Shown here: positions 36,242 through 48,858 of the stretch, one piece after another
Layout: each line of letters begins with the position of its first letter
Position numbering within the stretch: position 1 is the stretch's first letter
Source: an uncultured beta proteobacterium
GTDB lineage: Bacteria > Pseudomonadota > Gammaproteobacteria > Burkholderiales > Burkholderiaceae_A
Direction: 5' to 3'
Assembly: GCA_902586195.1 (NCBI GenBank)
Contig: CACIGF010000001.1
Location: 248,001-312,000, forward strand
DNA: 64,000 nucleotides
Notes under the pieces: model-generated
Databases searched by the model: none
Told to the model about the DNA's origin: nothing
The model's input: the letters and a program-made list of their open reading frames with translations, nothing else
Program-made: the position numbers and the translations under genes

Positions 36242-37903
36242 CTACATCCTTTCGTAGTTTGGCCCCCCCCCACCTTCGGGAGTTATCCAGTTGATATTTT
36301 GTGTTGGGTCTTTGATATCGCATGCCTTACAATGCAAACAATTTTGAGCGTTGATTTTCAATTCTTTAGCGGAATTGATATCTTCAGTTGGTTGCCCTGT
36401 AGATGAAACGTACTCATATACTGCAGCCGGGCAATATCGGGTTTCTGGTCCTTGAAAACGAGAAAGATTAACATCTAAAGGTGTTTTTTTATTAGATAAT
36501 AATAGGTGAGTTGGTTGATCATCACGATGATTTGTACCTGAAAAGGGTAAGGAAGAAATACGGTCAAAAGATATTTTATTGTCAGGTTTGGGATAGTTGA
36601 TTTCCTTGAATTTTTTCGCACTTTCAAGAAACAGATGGTCTTCTTTTTTATTTTTAAGGTTGAGAAAAGATTGATTTGGAAGAAAGAGATTTTCAATTTT
36701 AAAAAAGACTCCCCCTAAGAAAATTCCTTTGCTCATAAATCCTTTAAAATTTCTCGCTTTATTTAATTCAGTAAAAAGCGATGAGTTGAAAAATTTTTCT
36801 TCGTAATTTTCTAATGAAGTGCCATTTTTTTCTTGTAACTTCGTGTGTATAGATTCAGCAACAATTATTCCGCTTTTTATAGCTGCATGAGTACCTTTTA
36901 TTTTTGCCGGGTTGAGAAAGCCAGCATCACAACCAATGAGAGCGCCTCCTGGAAAATATAGTTTTGGCAAACTAAATAGACCTCCTCCAGTAATTGTCCG
37001 TGCTCCATAGCCGACTCTTCGCCCATTGGCTAACAATTTATTAATTTTAGGGTGGTTTTTTAACTTCTGAAATTCTTCAAATGGAGAAAACCAGGGATTT
37101 TTATAGTTCAAGCCAACAATTAAACCGAGTGAAATTTGGGAGTTATTCATGTGGTATAAGAAAGACCCTCCATAGACTTTATTGTTCAGAGGCCATCCAA
37201 AACCGTGCCATACTTCTCCTGGCCGGGATACGTTCTCGGGTATTTTCCATAGTTCTTTGATTCCAATGCTATAACTTTGGGGGCTTGAAAAGGCGTTAAG
37301 TTTGTATCTTGCAATTAGTTTTTTGCCAAGGTGGCCTCTGGACCCTTCAGCAAAAAGATTGAATTTAGCTTTTAAGTGGATTGGTGGACTATAATTTTCG
37401 GATTTTTTGCCATTTTTCAGGATTCCAAAGGGTCCAGTCTCAACTCCAACAACATTATCTTTAATATCAAGTAGTAAGTTCTTTGCAGAGTAACCAGTAA
37501 AAATATCGACGCCTAAATTTTCAGCTATCTCGCCCATCCACTTTACTACCTCTGAAAGACTCACCACAAAATGGTTTTTGTTACTTAACGTATTAGGAAG
37601 CAAAAAGTTCGGAATTTTTAACGCATTTTTTTTAGTAAAATAGAAAAAGTAATCTTTTGTAACCGGAGTGACTATAGGCGGGTTAGTATTCTTCCAATTC
37701 GGAAGTAGTTCAGCCAAACTGGTAACGTCTATTACCGCGCCTGACAAGGTATGTCCGCCGATCTGAGAGGCTTTCTCAACTACACAAACCGAAATATCCT
37801 GATTATTTTCACTTGCAAGCTGTTTTAATTTTATTGCCGCTGACAGCCCAGAGGGCCCCGCTCCTACTATTAGCACATCGTAATTGATTTCTTCTATTTC
37901 CAT
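36242..37903 (-). CDS. Electron-transfer flavoprotein:ubiquinone oxidoreductase
   Basis: This membrane-bound FAD and [4Fe-4S] enzyme passes electrons from ETF, reduced by acyl-CoA and other dehydrogenases, to ubiquinone. The 553-residue protein has the FAD motif GAGPSG (14-19), EKASQIGGHTLSGAV, and a C-terminal ferredoxin-like region with the cluster cysteines in RYCPAAVYEYV and NCLHCKACDIKDP, ending GGGGPNYERM. Length is normal. A run of nine G (36263-36271 on the plus strand as C) encodes the terminal glycines. It lies 72 bases upstream of lexA on the same strand, so read-through past the SOS box is possible. Confidence 0.95.
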   Translation of the reverse strand: MEIEEINYDVLIVGAGPSGLSAAIKLKQLASENNQDISVCVVEKASQIGGHTLSGAVIDVTSLAELLPNWKNTNPPIVTPVTKDYFFYFTKKNALKIPNFLLPNTLSNKNHFVVSLSEVVKWMGEIAENLGVDIFTGYSAKNLLLDIKDNVVGVETGPFGILKNGKKSENYSPPIHLKAKFNLFAEGSRGHLGKKLIARYKLNAFSSPQSYSIGIKELWKIPENVSRPGEVWHGFGWPLNNKVYGGSFLYHMNNSQISLGLIVGLNYKNPWFSPFEEFQKLKNHPKINKLLANGRRVGYGARTITGGGLFSLPKLYFPGGALIGCDAGFLNPAKIKGTHAAIKSGIIVAESIHTKLQEKNGTSLENYEEKFFNSSLFTELNKARNFKGFMSKGIFLGGVFFKIENLFLPNQSFLNLKNKKEDHLFLESAKKFKEINYPKPDNKISFDRISSLPFSGTNHRDDQPTHLLLSNKKTPLDVNLSRFQGPETRYCPAAVYEYVSSTGQPTEDINSAKELKINAQNCLHCKACDIKDPTQNINWITPEGGGGPNYERM

Positions 37904-37977
37904 AACATGATTATAAAACCTAATAATTTTTAAAGAACATTGGGAACATAAGGAATTCGAAAAAATATTTACACTGA

Positions 37978-40558
<2,581 letters not shown>

Positions 40559-40597
40559 GCCCCAAGATATTTTTAAGTGGTAGAAAAGAGGATTTGG

Positions 40598-41869
40598 ATG
40601 AGTACGATAACTGATATATTTGCTAGAGAAATAATAGACAGTAGAGGTAATCCTACGGTTGAATGTGACGTTGTTCTGGATTCGGGTGTTGTAGGGAGAG
40701 CTGCCGTTCCGAGCGGGGCTTCTACAGGAAAAGCGGAAGCAGTAGAAATCAGAGACAACGATGAAAGGTTTGCTGGTAAAGGTGTTTTAAAAGCAGTAGA
40801 AACTATTCGAAATGAAATCGCTGAATGTATTTTGGGACTCGATGCTGAACGACAAGCGGAGATTGATCGACAATTAGTTCTACTTGATGGAACTTCAGAT
40901 AAATCAAGACTTGGTGCTAACTCAATTCTTGCTGTGTCGTTAGCAATAGCTAAGGCATCCGCATTAAATATGAAGATACCTCTTTTTAGGTATATTGGAG
41001 GAACTGTTGCAAGTTATCTTCCTGTACCTATGATGAATGTTATGAATGGTGGTGCTCATGCTAATAATAATTTAGATATTCAAGAATTCATGATTGTACC
41101 GCATGGATTCGGGTCATTCAGGGAATCGCTGAGATGTGGTTGTGAAATCTTCCAGTCTTTAAAACTATTGCTAGAAAAAAAAAGTCTCTCCTCAGCGGTA
41201 GGTGATGAGGGAGGTTTTAGCCCGTCACTAAAAAGTCATGAGGAAGCGTTAGATTTGATCATTAATGCGATTGAGGTGGCTGGTTATCAACCTAAAGAGG
41301 AGGTCGGATTGGCATTGGACTGCGCTAGTTCCGAGTTTTATAATGATGGAAAGTATTTATTGCAGGACGGAAAGGAAAATCTTAGCTCTGATGAATTTAT
41401 AGATTTTCTTGAATCGCTGTGCATTCGTTACCCTATAGTGTCTATAGAAGATGGAATTGCTGAAGATGATTGGAAGGGATGGAGAAAATTGACGGAGAGA
41501 CTAGGCAATAAAATACAGCTAGTTGGTGATGATCTATTTGTCACTAATACTAACCTGTTACAAAAAGGAATTGACCATAACGTTGCCAATTCAATTTTAA
41601 TTAAAATAAACCAAATCGGTACTTTGTCTGAAACTCTTGCAGCGATAGAATTAGCAAAAAAAAATAGTTATTCGACAGTTGTTTCTCATCGTTCAGGCGA
41701 AACTGAGGATGTATCTATAGCGGATATAGCGGTTGGTACTAACGCTTATCAAATAAAAACAGGGTCTTTGTCTAGAAGTGAGAGGGTTTGTAAATATAAT
41801 CAGTTATTACGAATAGAAGAGGATTTGGGTCAGGATGCTAAATTTTTGGGTAAAAAAACCTTCACTTAA
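40598..41869 (+). CDS. eno: Enolase
   Basis: Enolase interconverts 2-phosphoglycerate and phosphoenolpyruvate in glycolysis and in many bacteria is a degradosome partner. The 423-residue protein has [42 protein letters not shown] and the catalytic-lid [12 protein letters not shown] 40598, with GAGGA upstream, is chosen; an open frame 21 bases longer begins with GTG but is not conserved. It lies between kdsA, a PEP user, and ftsB. Confidence 0.97.
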   Translation: MSTITDIFAREIIDSRGNPTVECDVVLDSGVVGRAAVPSGASTGKAEAVEIRDNDERFAGKGVLKAVETIRNEIAECILGLDAERQAEIDRQLVLLDGTSDKSRLGANSILAVSLAIAKASALNMKIPLFRYIGGTVASYLPVPMMNVMNGGAHANNNLDIQEFMIVPHGFGSFRESLRCGCEIFQSLKLLLEKKSLSSAVGDEGGFSPSLKSHEEALDLIINAIEVAGYQPKEEVGLALDCASSEFYNDGKYLLQDGKENLSSDEFIDFLESLCIRYPIVSIEDGIAEDDWKGWRKLTERLGNKIQLVGDDLFVTNTNLLQKGIDHNVANSILIKINQIGTLSETLAAIELAKKNSYSTVVSHRSGETEDVSIADIAVGTNAYQIKTGSLSRSERVCKYNQLLRIEEDLGQDAKFLGKKTFT

Positions 41870-41899
41870 AATTAGAATTGTTTTAAGCAATTTGGTCGA

Positions 41900-42187
41900 A
41901 TGAAATTTTTAAAAAGTTTTACATTTGGAACAACGATACTCGTTTTCTTTCTAATAACTGTCCAGATGGTCTTATGGTTTGGAGAAGGCGGTTGGCTAGC
42001 TACTATAGCTAAACAAAATAATTTTCTTGAGTTAGAGAAGGCAGTTCAGGAGGACGAAGAAATACTGTTAAAATTAAGAGCTGAGGCTCGAGATCTACAA
42101 GAGGGTCATAGGTCAATAGAGGAAAGAGCTCGTTTTCAACATGGAATGTTAGAAAAAGGAGAAGTATTTATTCAGTTGCGCCCATAG
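41900..42187 (+). CDS. ftsB: Cell division protein FtsB
   Basis: FtsB, with FtsL and FtsQ, links early and late divisome parts and activates septal wall synthesis. The 95-residue bitopic protein has a short cytoplasmic tail, one membrane helix (about 9-27), a periplasmic coiled coil (about 38-72) and the GEVFIQ end typical of the family. Position right after eno supports the call. Its last 16 bases overlap the opposing hslO gene. Confidence 0.88.
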   Translation: MKFLKSFTFGTTILVFFLITVQMVLWFGEGGWLATIAKQNNFLELEKAVQEDEEILLKLRAEARDLQEGHRSIEERARFQHGMLEKGEVFIQLRP

Positions 42188-43068
42188 TTTTTAAAACTTT
42201 TATCTAATTCCCCAGGTGCTATTAAAAAAACTGTCCCGCAGTATTCACACATTACCTCCAATTTATTTCTTTTTTGCCTTTTATTGAGAAATTCCGACTC
42301 ACTAAATTGTTTGATTGAAGCAATGATTTTTCTTCTTTGACAGGTGCAACGAAAAATAGGAGAAAAGTTTTTTGTTCTTATCAGCTTTTTATTTAGGTAC
42401 TTTTTTAGTAGTAAGTCATCTAAATTATTGTGTATTATTTCACTAGTCTTCATCTGGTCTAGACCATCGGTCAACAACTCCCAGTCACACATTTTTTTTT
42501 GAGAAGAAACTCGTGGGAGAGCCTGTAACAAAATACCTTTTGCTATATCATCGTTTATGAATATTCTTAGCCAAGATTTAACTTGTTCAGACTTGTTTAA
42601 ATAATGTTCTAACGAATAATCAACACCACGATCATTTATCTGGACGATTCCTTGATAAATGTTCATCAATTCGTTGTGAGGCTTTATGCTTGCTACAAAT
42701 AAACCGCCCCCACCTGGCTCTATTAGTTCCTTAAATGAATAAAAATGATTTTTGTTCTTCGGACTATTCTTTTGATTCTCTTTTACAATGCTGCGAAATT
42801 CACCAGCGTTATTACATTCAGAAACTGCTAATGACACCATCCCTTTGCCATGTATTTGCAATATTACCGAACCCTTATATTTTAGAGACGAACTTAGTAA
42901 AATGTTAGCAACGGTAAGTTCGCTTAATAAACGAAATGAACTGAGGGTTACATGATCTCGAGTTTGTCTAAAAGTAGTTGAATCTAAAATTAATTCAACG
43001 TATGAAAGCTTCGCTGATTGATCGACGATTAAAAAAGTAGAGCATTTATTTTGATGTATTTTGCTCAT
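42172..43068 (-). CDS. hslO: Redox-regulated chaperonin Hsp33
   Basis: Hsp33 is a holdase turned on by oxidative unfolding, releasing zinc from four cysteines. All four are here at Cys241, Cys243, Cys274 and Cys277 (CTC and CEYC). The N-terminal substrate domain shows the family pattern GKGMVSLAVSEC and the linker is intact. Length, 298 residues, is normal. It is convergent with ftsB and shares a 110-base divergent region with the PHP gene. Confidence 0.93.
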   Translation of the reverse strand: MSKIHQNKCSTFLIVDQSAKLSYVELILDSTTFRQTRDHVTLSSFRLLSELTVANILLSSSLKYKGSVILQIHGKGMVSLAVSECNNAGEFRSIVKENQKNSPKNKNHFYSFKELIEPGGGGLFVASIKPHNELMNIYQGIVQINDRGVDYSLEHYLNKSEQVKSWLRIFINDDIAKGILLQALPRVSSQKKMCDWELLTDGLDQMKTSEIIHNNLDDLLLKKYLNKKLIRTKNFSPIFRCTCQRRKIIASIKQFSESEFLNKRQKRNKLEVMCEYCGTVFLIAPGELDKSFKNYGRN

Positions 43069-43178
43069 TTAAAGTATGCTTTTCTTATCTTTGATATGTT
43101 CTTGATAATAGATAATAAAAAATAGAGTAACTACGTGATATATTATGTCAATCCAACAATTTTTTATATTAAGACTCA

Positions 43179-44036
43179 ATGCAAATTTTACAGGATCTGA
43201 ACGTAGACTTACACACTCATTCGACTGCCTCAGATGGCTCTTTATCACCTTCTCAACTAGTTGTCAGGGCAATTGAGCATGGAGTTAATATTTTGGCATT
43301 GACTGATCACGATTCCGTTAGCGGTATTGCGGAAGGGTTAGAGGCAGCCCAAGGAACCGATTTAACTTTCATTCCTGGGATTGAGATATCAACAATGTGG
43401 GGGGGCGGTTGCATCCATGTTGTTGGACTCGATATACAGTTTAATAACTCTAAGCTAAAAGATGCATTGCTAGAGATTCAAAAGGGAAGATTTCAAAGAG
43501 CCGAACGAATTAACTTAGCTTTAATAAAAGCTGGTCTTCCATCAATGTTAGAACTTGCTTTATCCATTTCAGGGGGCAAAGGACAAATCGGACGGGTTCA
43601 TTTTGCAAGAGCGATGGTTCAGGAAAATATTTGTGAAGATGTCCGCGATGTTTTTTCTAGTTATCTAGTTAAAGGAAAACCGGGCTATGTTGAACATTAC
43701 TGGCCTTCGCTAAAAAATGTAGTAAGTTTGATATTGGAAGCTGATGGTCTTCCAGTTATAGCCCACCCTGCAAGATATAAACTATCCTACAATTTACTAA
43801 CTTATATGTTTGAAGAGTTTATTTCTTTTGGCGGAGTAGGAATAGAAGTTGCTACGGGTAGCCACAGTTTGGCAGATATTGAAAGATTCAAGAATATCTC
43901 CATTAAATACGACTTTAAAGCGTCTCGAGGCAGTGATTTTCATTCTCCTTCGGAAAGTCGTTATGATGTGGGAAGGGCACCGTATTTGCCAGACTGTCTA
44001 TTGCCAATTTGGGCAAGTTTAGAAGTAAGAGGGTAA
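43179..44036 (+). CDS. PHP-domain phosphoesterase, RNase AM / YciV type
   Basis: The 285-residue protein is a PHP metal-dependent phosphoesterase of the YciV/RnmA group, enzymes that remove 5' nucleotides from short RNAs and hydrolyse 3',5'-nucleoside bisphosphates. Metal ligands are seen in DLHTHSTASDG (10-20), ALTDHDSVSG, GIEIST, the HPARY strand and the C-terminal GSDFHSPSE. The ATG is three bases upstream-spaced from trpS (gene ends four bases before it). Activity is inferred from family membership. Confidence 0.87.
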   Translation: MQILQDLNVDLHTHSTASDGSLSPSQLVVRAIEHGVNILALTDHDSVSGIAEGLEAAQGTDLTFIPGIEISTMWGGGCIHVVGLDIQFNNSKLKDALLEIQKGRFQRAERINLALIKAGLPSMLELALSISGGKGQIGRVHFARAMVQENICEDVRDVFSSYLVKGKPGYVEHYWPSLKNVVSLILEADGLPVIAHPARYKLSYNLLTYMFEEFISFGGVGIEVATGSHSLADIERFKNISIKYDFKASRGSDFHSPSESRYDVGRAPYLPDCLLPIWASLEVRG

Positions 44037-44039
44037 GTC

Positions 44040-45242
44040 ATGTACACACAACGAGTTTTATCTGGAATGAGGCCAACAGGATCATTACATCTGGGTCATT
44101 ATCATGGAGTTCTTAAAAATTGGTTAGAATTGCAAGTCGAATACGAGTGCTTGTTTTTTGTTGCCGATTGGCATGCACTGACAACACACTATGACAATCC
44201 AGAGATCGTCGAGAGTCATGTTTGGGATATGGTGATAGATTGGTTAGCTGCTGGGATTGATCCCAATCAGGCAACCCTTTTTATACAGTCCAAAGTTCCA
44301 GAGCATGCTGAGTTACACCTACTACTTTCAATGTGTGCTCCACTGGGCTGGCTAGAAAGGGTGCCAAGTTTCAAAGATCAACAGAGTAAGATTAATGACA
44401 AAGATTTATCTACTTATGGGTTTCTGGGCTATCCACTGCTCCAGGCCGCAGACATATTAATTTATCGAGCTGATCAAGTTCCAGTCGGTGAGGATCAGGT
44501 TCCACATGTAGAATTTACTCGGGAAATAGCGAGGAGGTTTAATCATTTGTTTGGTGGAGAGGTTGATTTTGTTAAAAAAGCCTTAGAAGCTAGCAAAAAG
44601 TTGGGGAGTAAAAGGAGTCGGTTGGTACAAGAACTAAGACAAAACTTTCACGAAAAAGGGGATGAGATGGCTTTGGAGAGGGCTAAGGCTGTTTTACAGG
44701 AGGCACAAAATTTGACCATTGATGATAGAGAAATTCTTTTCGGTTATTTGGAAGGTGCTAAAAGACTGATTTTAGTCGAACCGCAACCCTTGTTGACTCA
44801 GTCACCGAAGCTTTCAGGTTTAGACGGATTAAAAATGTCAAAAAGTTATGGGAATACAATTTCTATGCGTGAAAATCCCGATAGTTTAGTAATCAAGCTT
44901 AAAAAAATGCCCACTGACCCAGCAAGAGTGAAAAGGGATGATCCGGGTGATCCCGAAAAATGTCCGGTATGGTCCTTGCATAAAGTTTACAGTTCAAAGC
45001 AGGCCCTCGACTGGGTCAAAGAGGGGTGTATCACAGCTTCAATTGGCTGCTTAGAATGTAAAAAGCCCCTTATTGAGTCTATTCTAAACGAGCAAAAAAA
45101 TTTTAAAGAAAAAGCTAAACCTTATGAAGAGGATATTGGCGTTGTTAAAAACATAGTATCCGATGGGTGCGAAAAAGCGAGAGAATTAGCAAAAAATACG
45201 ATGAGAGATGTGAGAGAATGTATGGGATTAGACTACACGTAA
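44040..45242 (+). CDS. trpS: Tryptophan-tRNA ligase, long form
   Basis: TrpS charges tRNA-Trp. The 400-residue class I enzyme has the HIGH motif in RPTGSLHLGHYHG (11-23) and KMSKS in GLKMSKSYGN. It is about 65 residues longer than the Escherichia coli enzyme owing to a charged insertion before the KMSKS loop (about residues 175-245), a feature seen in betaproteobacterial TrpS. It is followed by dapA after four bases. Confidence 0.96.
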   Translation: MYTQRVLSGMRPTGSLHLGHYHGVLKNWLELQVEYECLFFVADWHALTTHYDNPEIVESHVWDMVIDWLAAGIDPNQATLFIQSKVPEHAELHLLLSMCAPLGWLERVPSFKDQQSKINDKDLSTYGFLGYPLLQAADILIYRADQVPVGEDQVPHVEFTREIARRFNHLFGGEVDFVKKALEASKKLGSKRSRLVQELRQNFHEKGDEMALERAKAVLQEAQNLTIDDREILFGYLEGAKRLILVEPQPLLTQSPKLSGLDGLKMSKSYGNTISMRENPDSLVIKLKKMPTDPARVKRDDPGDPEKCPVWSLHKVYSSKQALDWVKEGCITASIGCLECKKPLIESILNEQKNFKEKAKPYEEDIGVVKNIVSDGCEKARELAKNTMRDVRECMGLDYT

Positions 45243-45246
45243 GAGC

Positions 45247-46149
45247 ATGAAAAAAATTACTGGGAGTATCGTTGCTATTGTCACTCCAATGCATGAAGAT
45301 TGTAGCTTGGATACGACCTCTTTGAATGAATTAATTGAATGGCACATAAGAGCAGGGACAGATGGCATTGTAGTTGTTGGGACAACTGGTGAGTCTCCAA
45401 CAGTTGATTTTGCTGAGCACATTGAATTAATTAAAGTTGCTTCGGAGATTATAGATGGACGAGTTGCAGTTCTAGCAGGAACAGGTGCCAATTCAACTGA
45501 GGAGGCGATTTCTCTAACCAAAGAAGCCGAAGTGATAGGAGTGGACGCTTGTTTGCAAGTGACGCCATATTATAACAAGCCGAGTCAAAGAGGCTTAATT
45601 GAGCATTTTTCGAAAATTGCGAATGCTACAAGGCTGCCAGTCATTCTCTATAACGTTCCTGGAAGGACTGTTGCTGATTTGAATAACGAATCTGTAAAGG
45701 AACTATCCAAACAAAGTAATATCGTTGGAATTAAGGACGCTACCGGCGATCTGAACAGGGGGCAGTGGCTTATCAAAGAGGTCGGAGATACTTTCAAAAT
45801 TTATAGCGGAGATGATCCCACAGCCGTAGCGCTTATGTTTTGTGGAGCTAATGGTAACATTTCGGTAACTGCAAATGTTTTTCCACGGACGATGTCTCTT
45901 ATGTGTAAAGCAGCAATTGGAAGAAATGTAGAGGAAGCAAACAGGTTGAATAAAATTCTTTTGCCTGTTCACAAGGCGCTCTTTTCCGAATCTAACCCAG
46001 TCCCTGTCAAGTGGCTACTTTATAAAATCGGGTTGATAAACTGGGGGATAAGGTCCCCTTTATGTGAGCCTTCTGTAGAAACTCAAAATGTGCTGGAGAA
46101 AATGTTACCCTTGTTTGAAGAATTAGAAGCAGAATATTTGAGAAATTAA
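45247..46149 (+). CDS. dapA: 4-hydroxy-tetrahydrodipicolinate synthase
   Basis: DapA condenses pyruvate with aspartate semialdehyde, committing carbon to diaminopimelate and lysine. The 300-residue TIM barrel has Thr46-Thr47 (VVGTTGESPT), Tyr135 and Arg140 (LYNVPGRT) and the Schiff-base Lys163 (GIKDATGD). Its substrate comes from Asd, also in this window. The order trpS-dapA-bamC is typical of betaproteobacteria, and dapA-bamC of proteobacteria in general. Confidence 0.97.
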   Translation: MKKITGSIVAIVTPMHEDCSLDTTSLNELIEWHIRAGTDGIVVVGTTGESPTVDFAEHIELIKVASEIIDGRVAVLAGTGANSTEEAISLTKEAEVIGVDACLQVTPYYNKPSQRGLIEHFSKIANATRLPVILYNVPGRTVADLNNESVKELSKQSNIVGIKDATGDLNRGQWLIKEVGDTFKIYSGDDPTAVALMFCGANGNISVTANVFPRTMSLMCKAAIGRNVEEANRLNKILLPVHKALFSESNPVPVKWLLYKIGLINWGIRSPLCEPSVETQNVLEKMLPLFEELEAEYLRN

Positions 46150-46161
46150 GGAGTAAAGGAA

Positions 46162-47286
46162 GTGTTTGTTATGAGCAGGTCATGTCGTCTTAGAAGGATT
46201 TACCAATCTTTTAGCTTGATTCTATTACTGGTAGTTTTTACTGGGTGCTCTTTATTTGGTGAAAAAAATGTTGCGGACCGAACTGTAATTAGTGGATTAC
46301 CCAATAAGGCTCTGGAAATACCACCAGACCTCATAGCGCCCTCTGTGAATGATAAATATAGCTTACCCGCCTCAGGCGAGGCTAGATTGTCGGATTTTAA
46401 CGATCTTGACAGCCGTAAGTTCCCTAGTAAAAATTCAACCCTTTTACCCATAGAAACAGAGGCTTATTTTATCAATTACGGTGGATTCAAGGTTCTGCTA
46501 ATTGAAAGGAGCCCTGAGGAAATTTGGGGTTTGTTGAAGAGTTTTTGGATACAAAATGGATTCCAAATTGAAAAGGAAATACCTGAGGCAGGTTTTATCG
46601 AGACTGATTGGTTGGAAATCAGAGAAAAGATCTCGGACGGCTTAATTCGGAATACATTGGGAAAAATTTTTGGCGACCTCTACGACACCGGGGAGAGAAA
46701 TAAATTTCGCATGAGAGTTGAGAGGACAAAAGTTGGTTTTTCAGAGATTTCTGTTGTTCATAAAGGATTGATACAAGTTGCATCTGATGATCGATTTGAT
46801 CCAACAATAGTATGGGCAAATAGAAACTCAGACCAACAGTTAGAAGAATTATACCTAAGGCGTATAATTAATTTTGTGTCTGGAAAAGAGAATCAGGGTA
46901 ATAAATCTATCGAAGTTGTTGAAAAATCTACCTCTACTTTAAAAGGGGATAACGATAACAACTTTGTCGAACTCGTGCTTAACTTCAATGAAGCATGGAA
47001 ATCCATAGGACTTATCTTAGATCGACTCGGCTTTGAAGTTGAGGAGCGTTTAAAAGAGCAGGGAACTTACCTGATTCGCTACAAAAAACTCGATCAGGAA
47101 GAGAAAGAGAAAGGGTTTTTTGCAAAAATATTTTCAGATAAGGATCCTTTGGACATGAACCTTTACAGAATTGAAATTAAAAACACTGGGAATGTTTCAC
47201 AAGTTTTTGTGTCTGATCATGAAACTAGTGAACGTACAAAGAGTAGTCAAAACATTTTAGCGGTAATTTATGAACAGTTGAATTAG
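46162..47286 (+). CDS. bamC: Outer-membrane assembly lipoprotein BamC
   Basis: BamC is a lipoprotein of the BAM complex that inserts outer-membrane proteins. The N-terminal signal ends in the lipobox FTGC, with lipidated Cys29 (Cys26 if ATG 46171 is used). The N-terminal unstructured segment (NKALEIPPDLIAPSVN, the BamD-binding lasso) and two helix-grip domains (about 95-215 and 265-370) are visible. GTG 46162 has GGAG at eight bases; ATG 46171 has AAAGGA at ten, and both are plausible. It follows dapA by 12 bases. Confidence 0.9.
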   Translation: MFVMSRSCRLRRIYQSFSLILLLVVFTGCSLFGEKNVADRTVISGLPNKALEIPPDLIAPSVNDKYSLPASGEARLSDFNDLDSRKFPSKNSTLLPIETEAYFINYGGFKVLLIERSPEEIWGLLKSFWIQNGFQIEKEIPEAGFIETDWLEIREKISDGLIRNTLGKIFGDLYDTGERNKFRMRVERTKVGFSEISVVHKGLIQVASDDRFDPTIVWANRNSDQQLEELYLRRIINFVSGKENQGNKSIEVVEKSTSTLKGDNDNNFVELVLNFNEAWKSIGLILDRLGFEVEERLKEQGTYLIRYKKLDQEEKEKGFFAKIFSDKDPLDMNLYRIEIKNTGNVSQVFVSDHETSERTKSSQNILAVIYEQLN

Positions 47287-48062
47287 TGAGATTTTGTTGT
47301 CTAGCAAGTGGTAGCGAAGGTAATTGTACTCTTATTGAGTCCTCCGAGCAAGGTGAAACTCTGCGCATTTTAGTTGATTGCGGTTTAAGTTTTTCTCTTT
47401 TAAAACGGAAACTTCTAAATCGCGGCATCCTACCTGAAGAAATTCATGGCGTATTCATTACTCATGAGCATTCTGATCATTGCAAGGGAATTGTTCCGCT
47501 AGTAAAGTTTTTGGAGGTCCCGGTTTTTATGACTTATGGGACCTATTTAGCAAACAAAGAGATGCGGAAAAATTTGAAACCTATCTTTTTGTCGCCCCAT
47601 AAAAAGGTTTTATTTAAAGGATTAGGGATAAACCCCTTTCCTGTCCCACACGATGCAAGAGAGGCTGTCGCTTTAACAGTAGAAAGTAACAGTTTTAAGA
47701 TCGGTATCTTAACAGACGTAGGGGTAATAACTAAAACCATAAGGGATGAGTTAGAAGACGTTGATGCATTAATTTTAGAGTTTAACTATGACGACGACTT
47801 GTTGAGTAGATCAAAGTATCCTGAGGGACTAAAAAAGAGAATCACATCCATGTATGGTCATTTATCAAATTCTTCTGCTATAGGATTTACAAAAGACTTT
47901 TTACAGAGAGAAAGGAAAGTCTTAGTCGCTGCTCATCTGAGTAACAGTAATAATTCTCGTAATTATGTCGCCGCTTTACTGAATAAATTGTGTCACGAAA
48001 AGAAAACTGAATCGTTCATTGCAGATCAAGACAATGGCACCCCCTGGATTAATTTGGGTTAG
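47286..48062 (+). CDS. Metallo-beta-lactamase-fold hydrolase, YycJ/WalJ-like
   Basis: The 258-residue protein has the MBL metal motif THEHSDH (59-65), further ligands in HDA and LTDVG, and the start FCCLASGSEGNCTLIE typical of the YycJ/phosphoribosyl cyclic phosphodiesterase-like group. Relatives have been proposed as 5'-3' exonucleases in DNA repair or as wall-linked regulators; the substrate here is unknown. The GTG start overlaps the last base of the bamC stop. Its 3' end overlaps the opposing membrane-protein gene by 14 bases. Confidence 0.88.
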   Translation: MRFCCLASGSEGNCTLIESSEQGETLRILVDCGLSFSLLKRKLLNRGILPEEIHGVFITHEHSDHCKGIVPLVKFLEVPVFMTYGTYLANKEMRKNLKPIFLSPHKKVLFKGLGINPFPVPHDAREAVALTVESNSFKIGILTDVGVITKTIRDELEDVDALILEFNYDDDLLSRSKYPEGLKKRITSMYGHLSNSSAIGFTKDFLQRERKVLVAAHLSNSNNSRNYVAALLNKLCHEKKTESFIADQDNGTPWINLG

Positions 48063-48858
48063 TGTTGCTATGCTTTGCTACAAGATCGGAAAAAATCATT
48101 TTGGTGCTTGCATAATATGAGCAATGTGCGACGCCCATTATTAGTAAACTGATCGGGAGAAATAGGACGAATAGGGATCCTTGGTCAATTTTGAATAAGC
48201 TAATTAACAGTGCTATGAAAATAGAGATGCCAAGCATAACCATTACCCATGTTAACAAGTATGTTAAAAAACTTTTCCAATTTAAGAGGACTGCGAAAAA
48301 TGAGTAAAACATGGCCTTAATTGAATTTAAATTACCCCATACAACAAGTTGGGGAGCGAACCAAAAGATCATTTGAATAGGAATATAAAGTAACAATACT
48401 GTCATTATTTTAATGTTAAAGAAGTTTTCGCTTTGCGTTCCACTATTTATTTGTGAGTCAGGATTATTGACCAAGTCAATTACCGACTTGTCGTTTAAGA
48501 GCATTATTAAAACAAATATTAAAAAGAGAGAACCACAGTAGTAAAATCCCAAAAGTATAAGATCGAATTTCTTTGAACCAGTAAAACCGGAAATTATTAT
48601 CCTGGGAGGTACCGCCTGGTTTTGGTCTATGGCTTTAGCTAAACAAATAAAACCAAAAGCTATTCCCGGAGAGATGACTAACGATACTAGTAGACCCACA
48701 ATGGGAATGAGGCCAAATAAAAACATGGCAGTCCAGTATGCTAGTAAAGTTAGAATCCAGACTAATGGTTGTTTTTTAAAAATATCATAACCATGTAACA
48801 ACCAATCTCTTCCATCAAATATAGCTACAACATTAGGCTGGATTTTATTCATTTCCAT
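48049..48858 (-). CDS. BPSS1780-family multi-spanning membrane protein
   Basis: The 269-residue protein has about six membrane helices in a DUF-type arrangement with an N-terminal GRDWLLHGYDIFKKQPLVW, the pattern of the BPSS1780 family found mainly in betaproteobacteria. Function is unknown. Its ATG (48858, or 48852) overlaps the end of thrB by 14 bases on the same strand, an association also seen in Burkholderia relatives. No transport or enzyme signature is visible. Confidence 0.82.
   Translation of the reverse strand: MEMNKIQPNVVAIFDGRDWLLHGYDIFKKQPLVWILTLLAYWTAMFLFGLIPIVGLLVSLVISPGIAFGFICLAKAIDQNQAVPPRIIISGFTGSKKFDLILLGFYYCGSLFLIFVLIMLLNDKSVIDLVNNPDSQINSGTQSENFFNIKIMTVLLLYIPIQMIFWFAPQLVVWGNLNSIKAMFYSFFAVLLNWKSFLTYLLTWVMVMLGISIFIALLISLFKIDQGSLFVLFLPISLLIMGVAHCSYYASTKMIFSDLVAKHSNTNPN

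Noticed and set aside
43069-43178. Promoter pair TTGATA-N16-TAATAA between hslO and the PHP gene
   Set aside because: The -10 matches the consensus at only three of six positions, which is expected by chance in this AT-rich gap.
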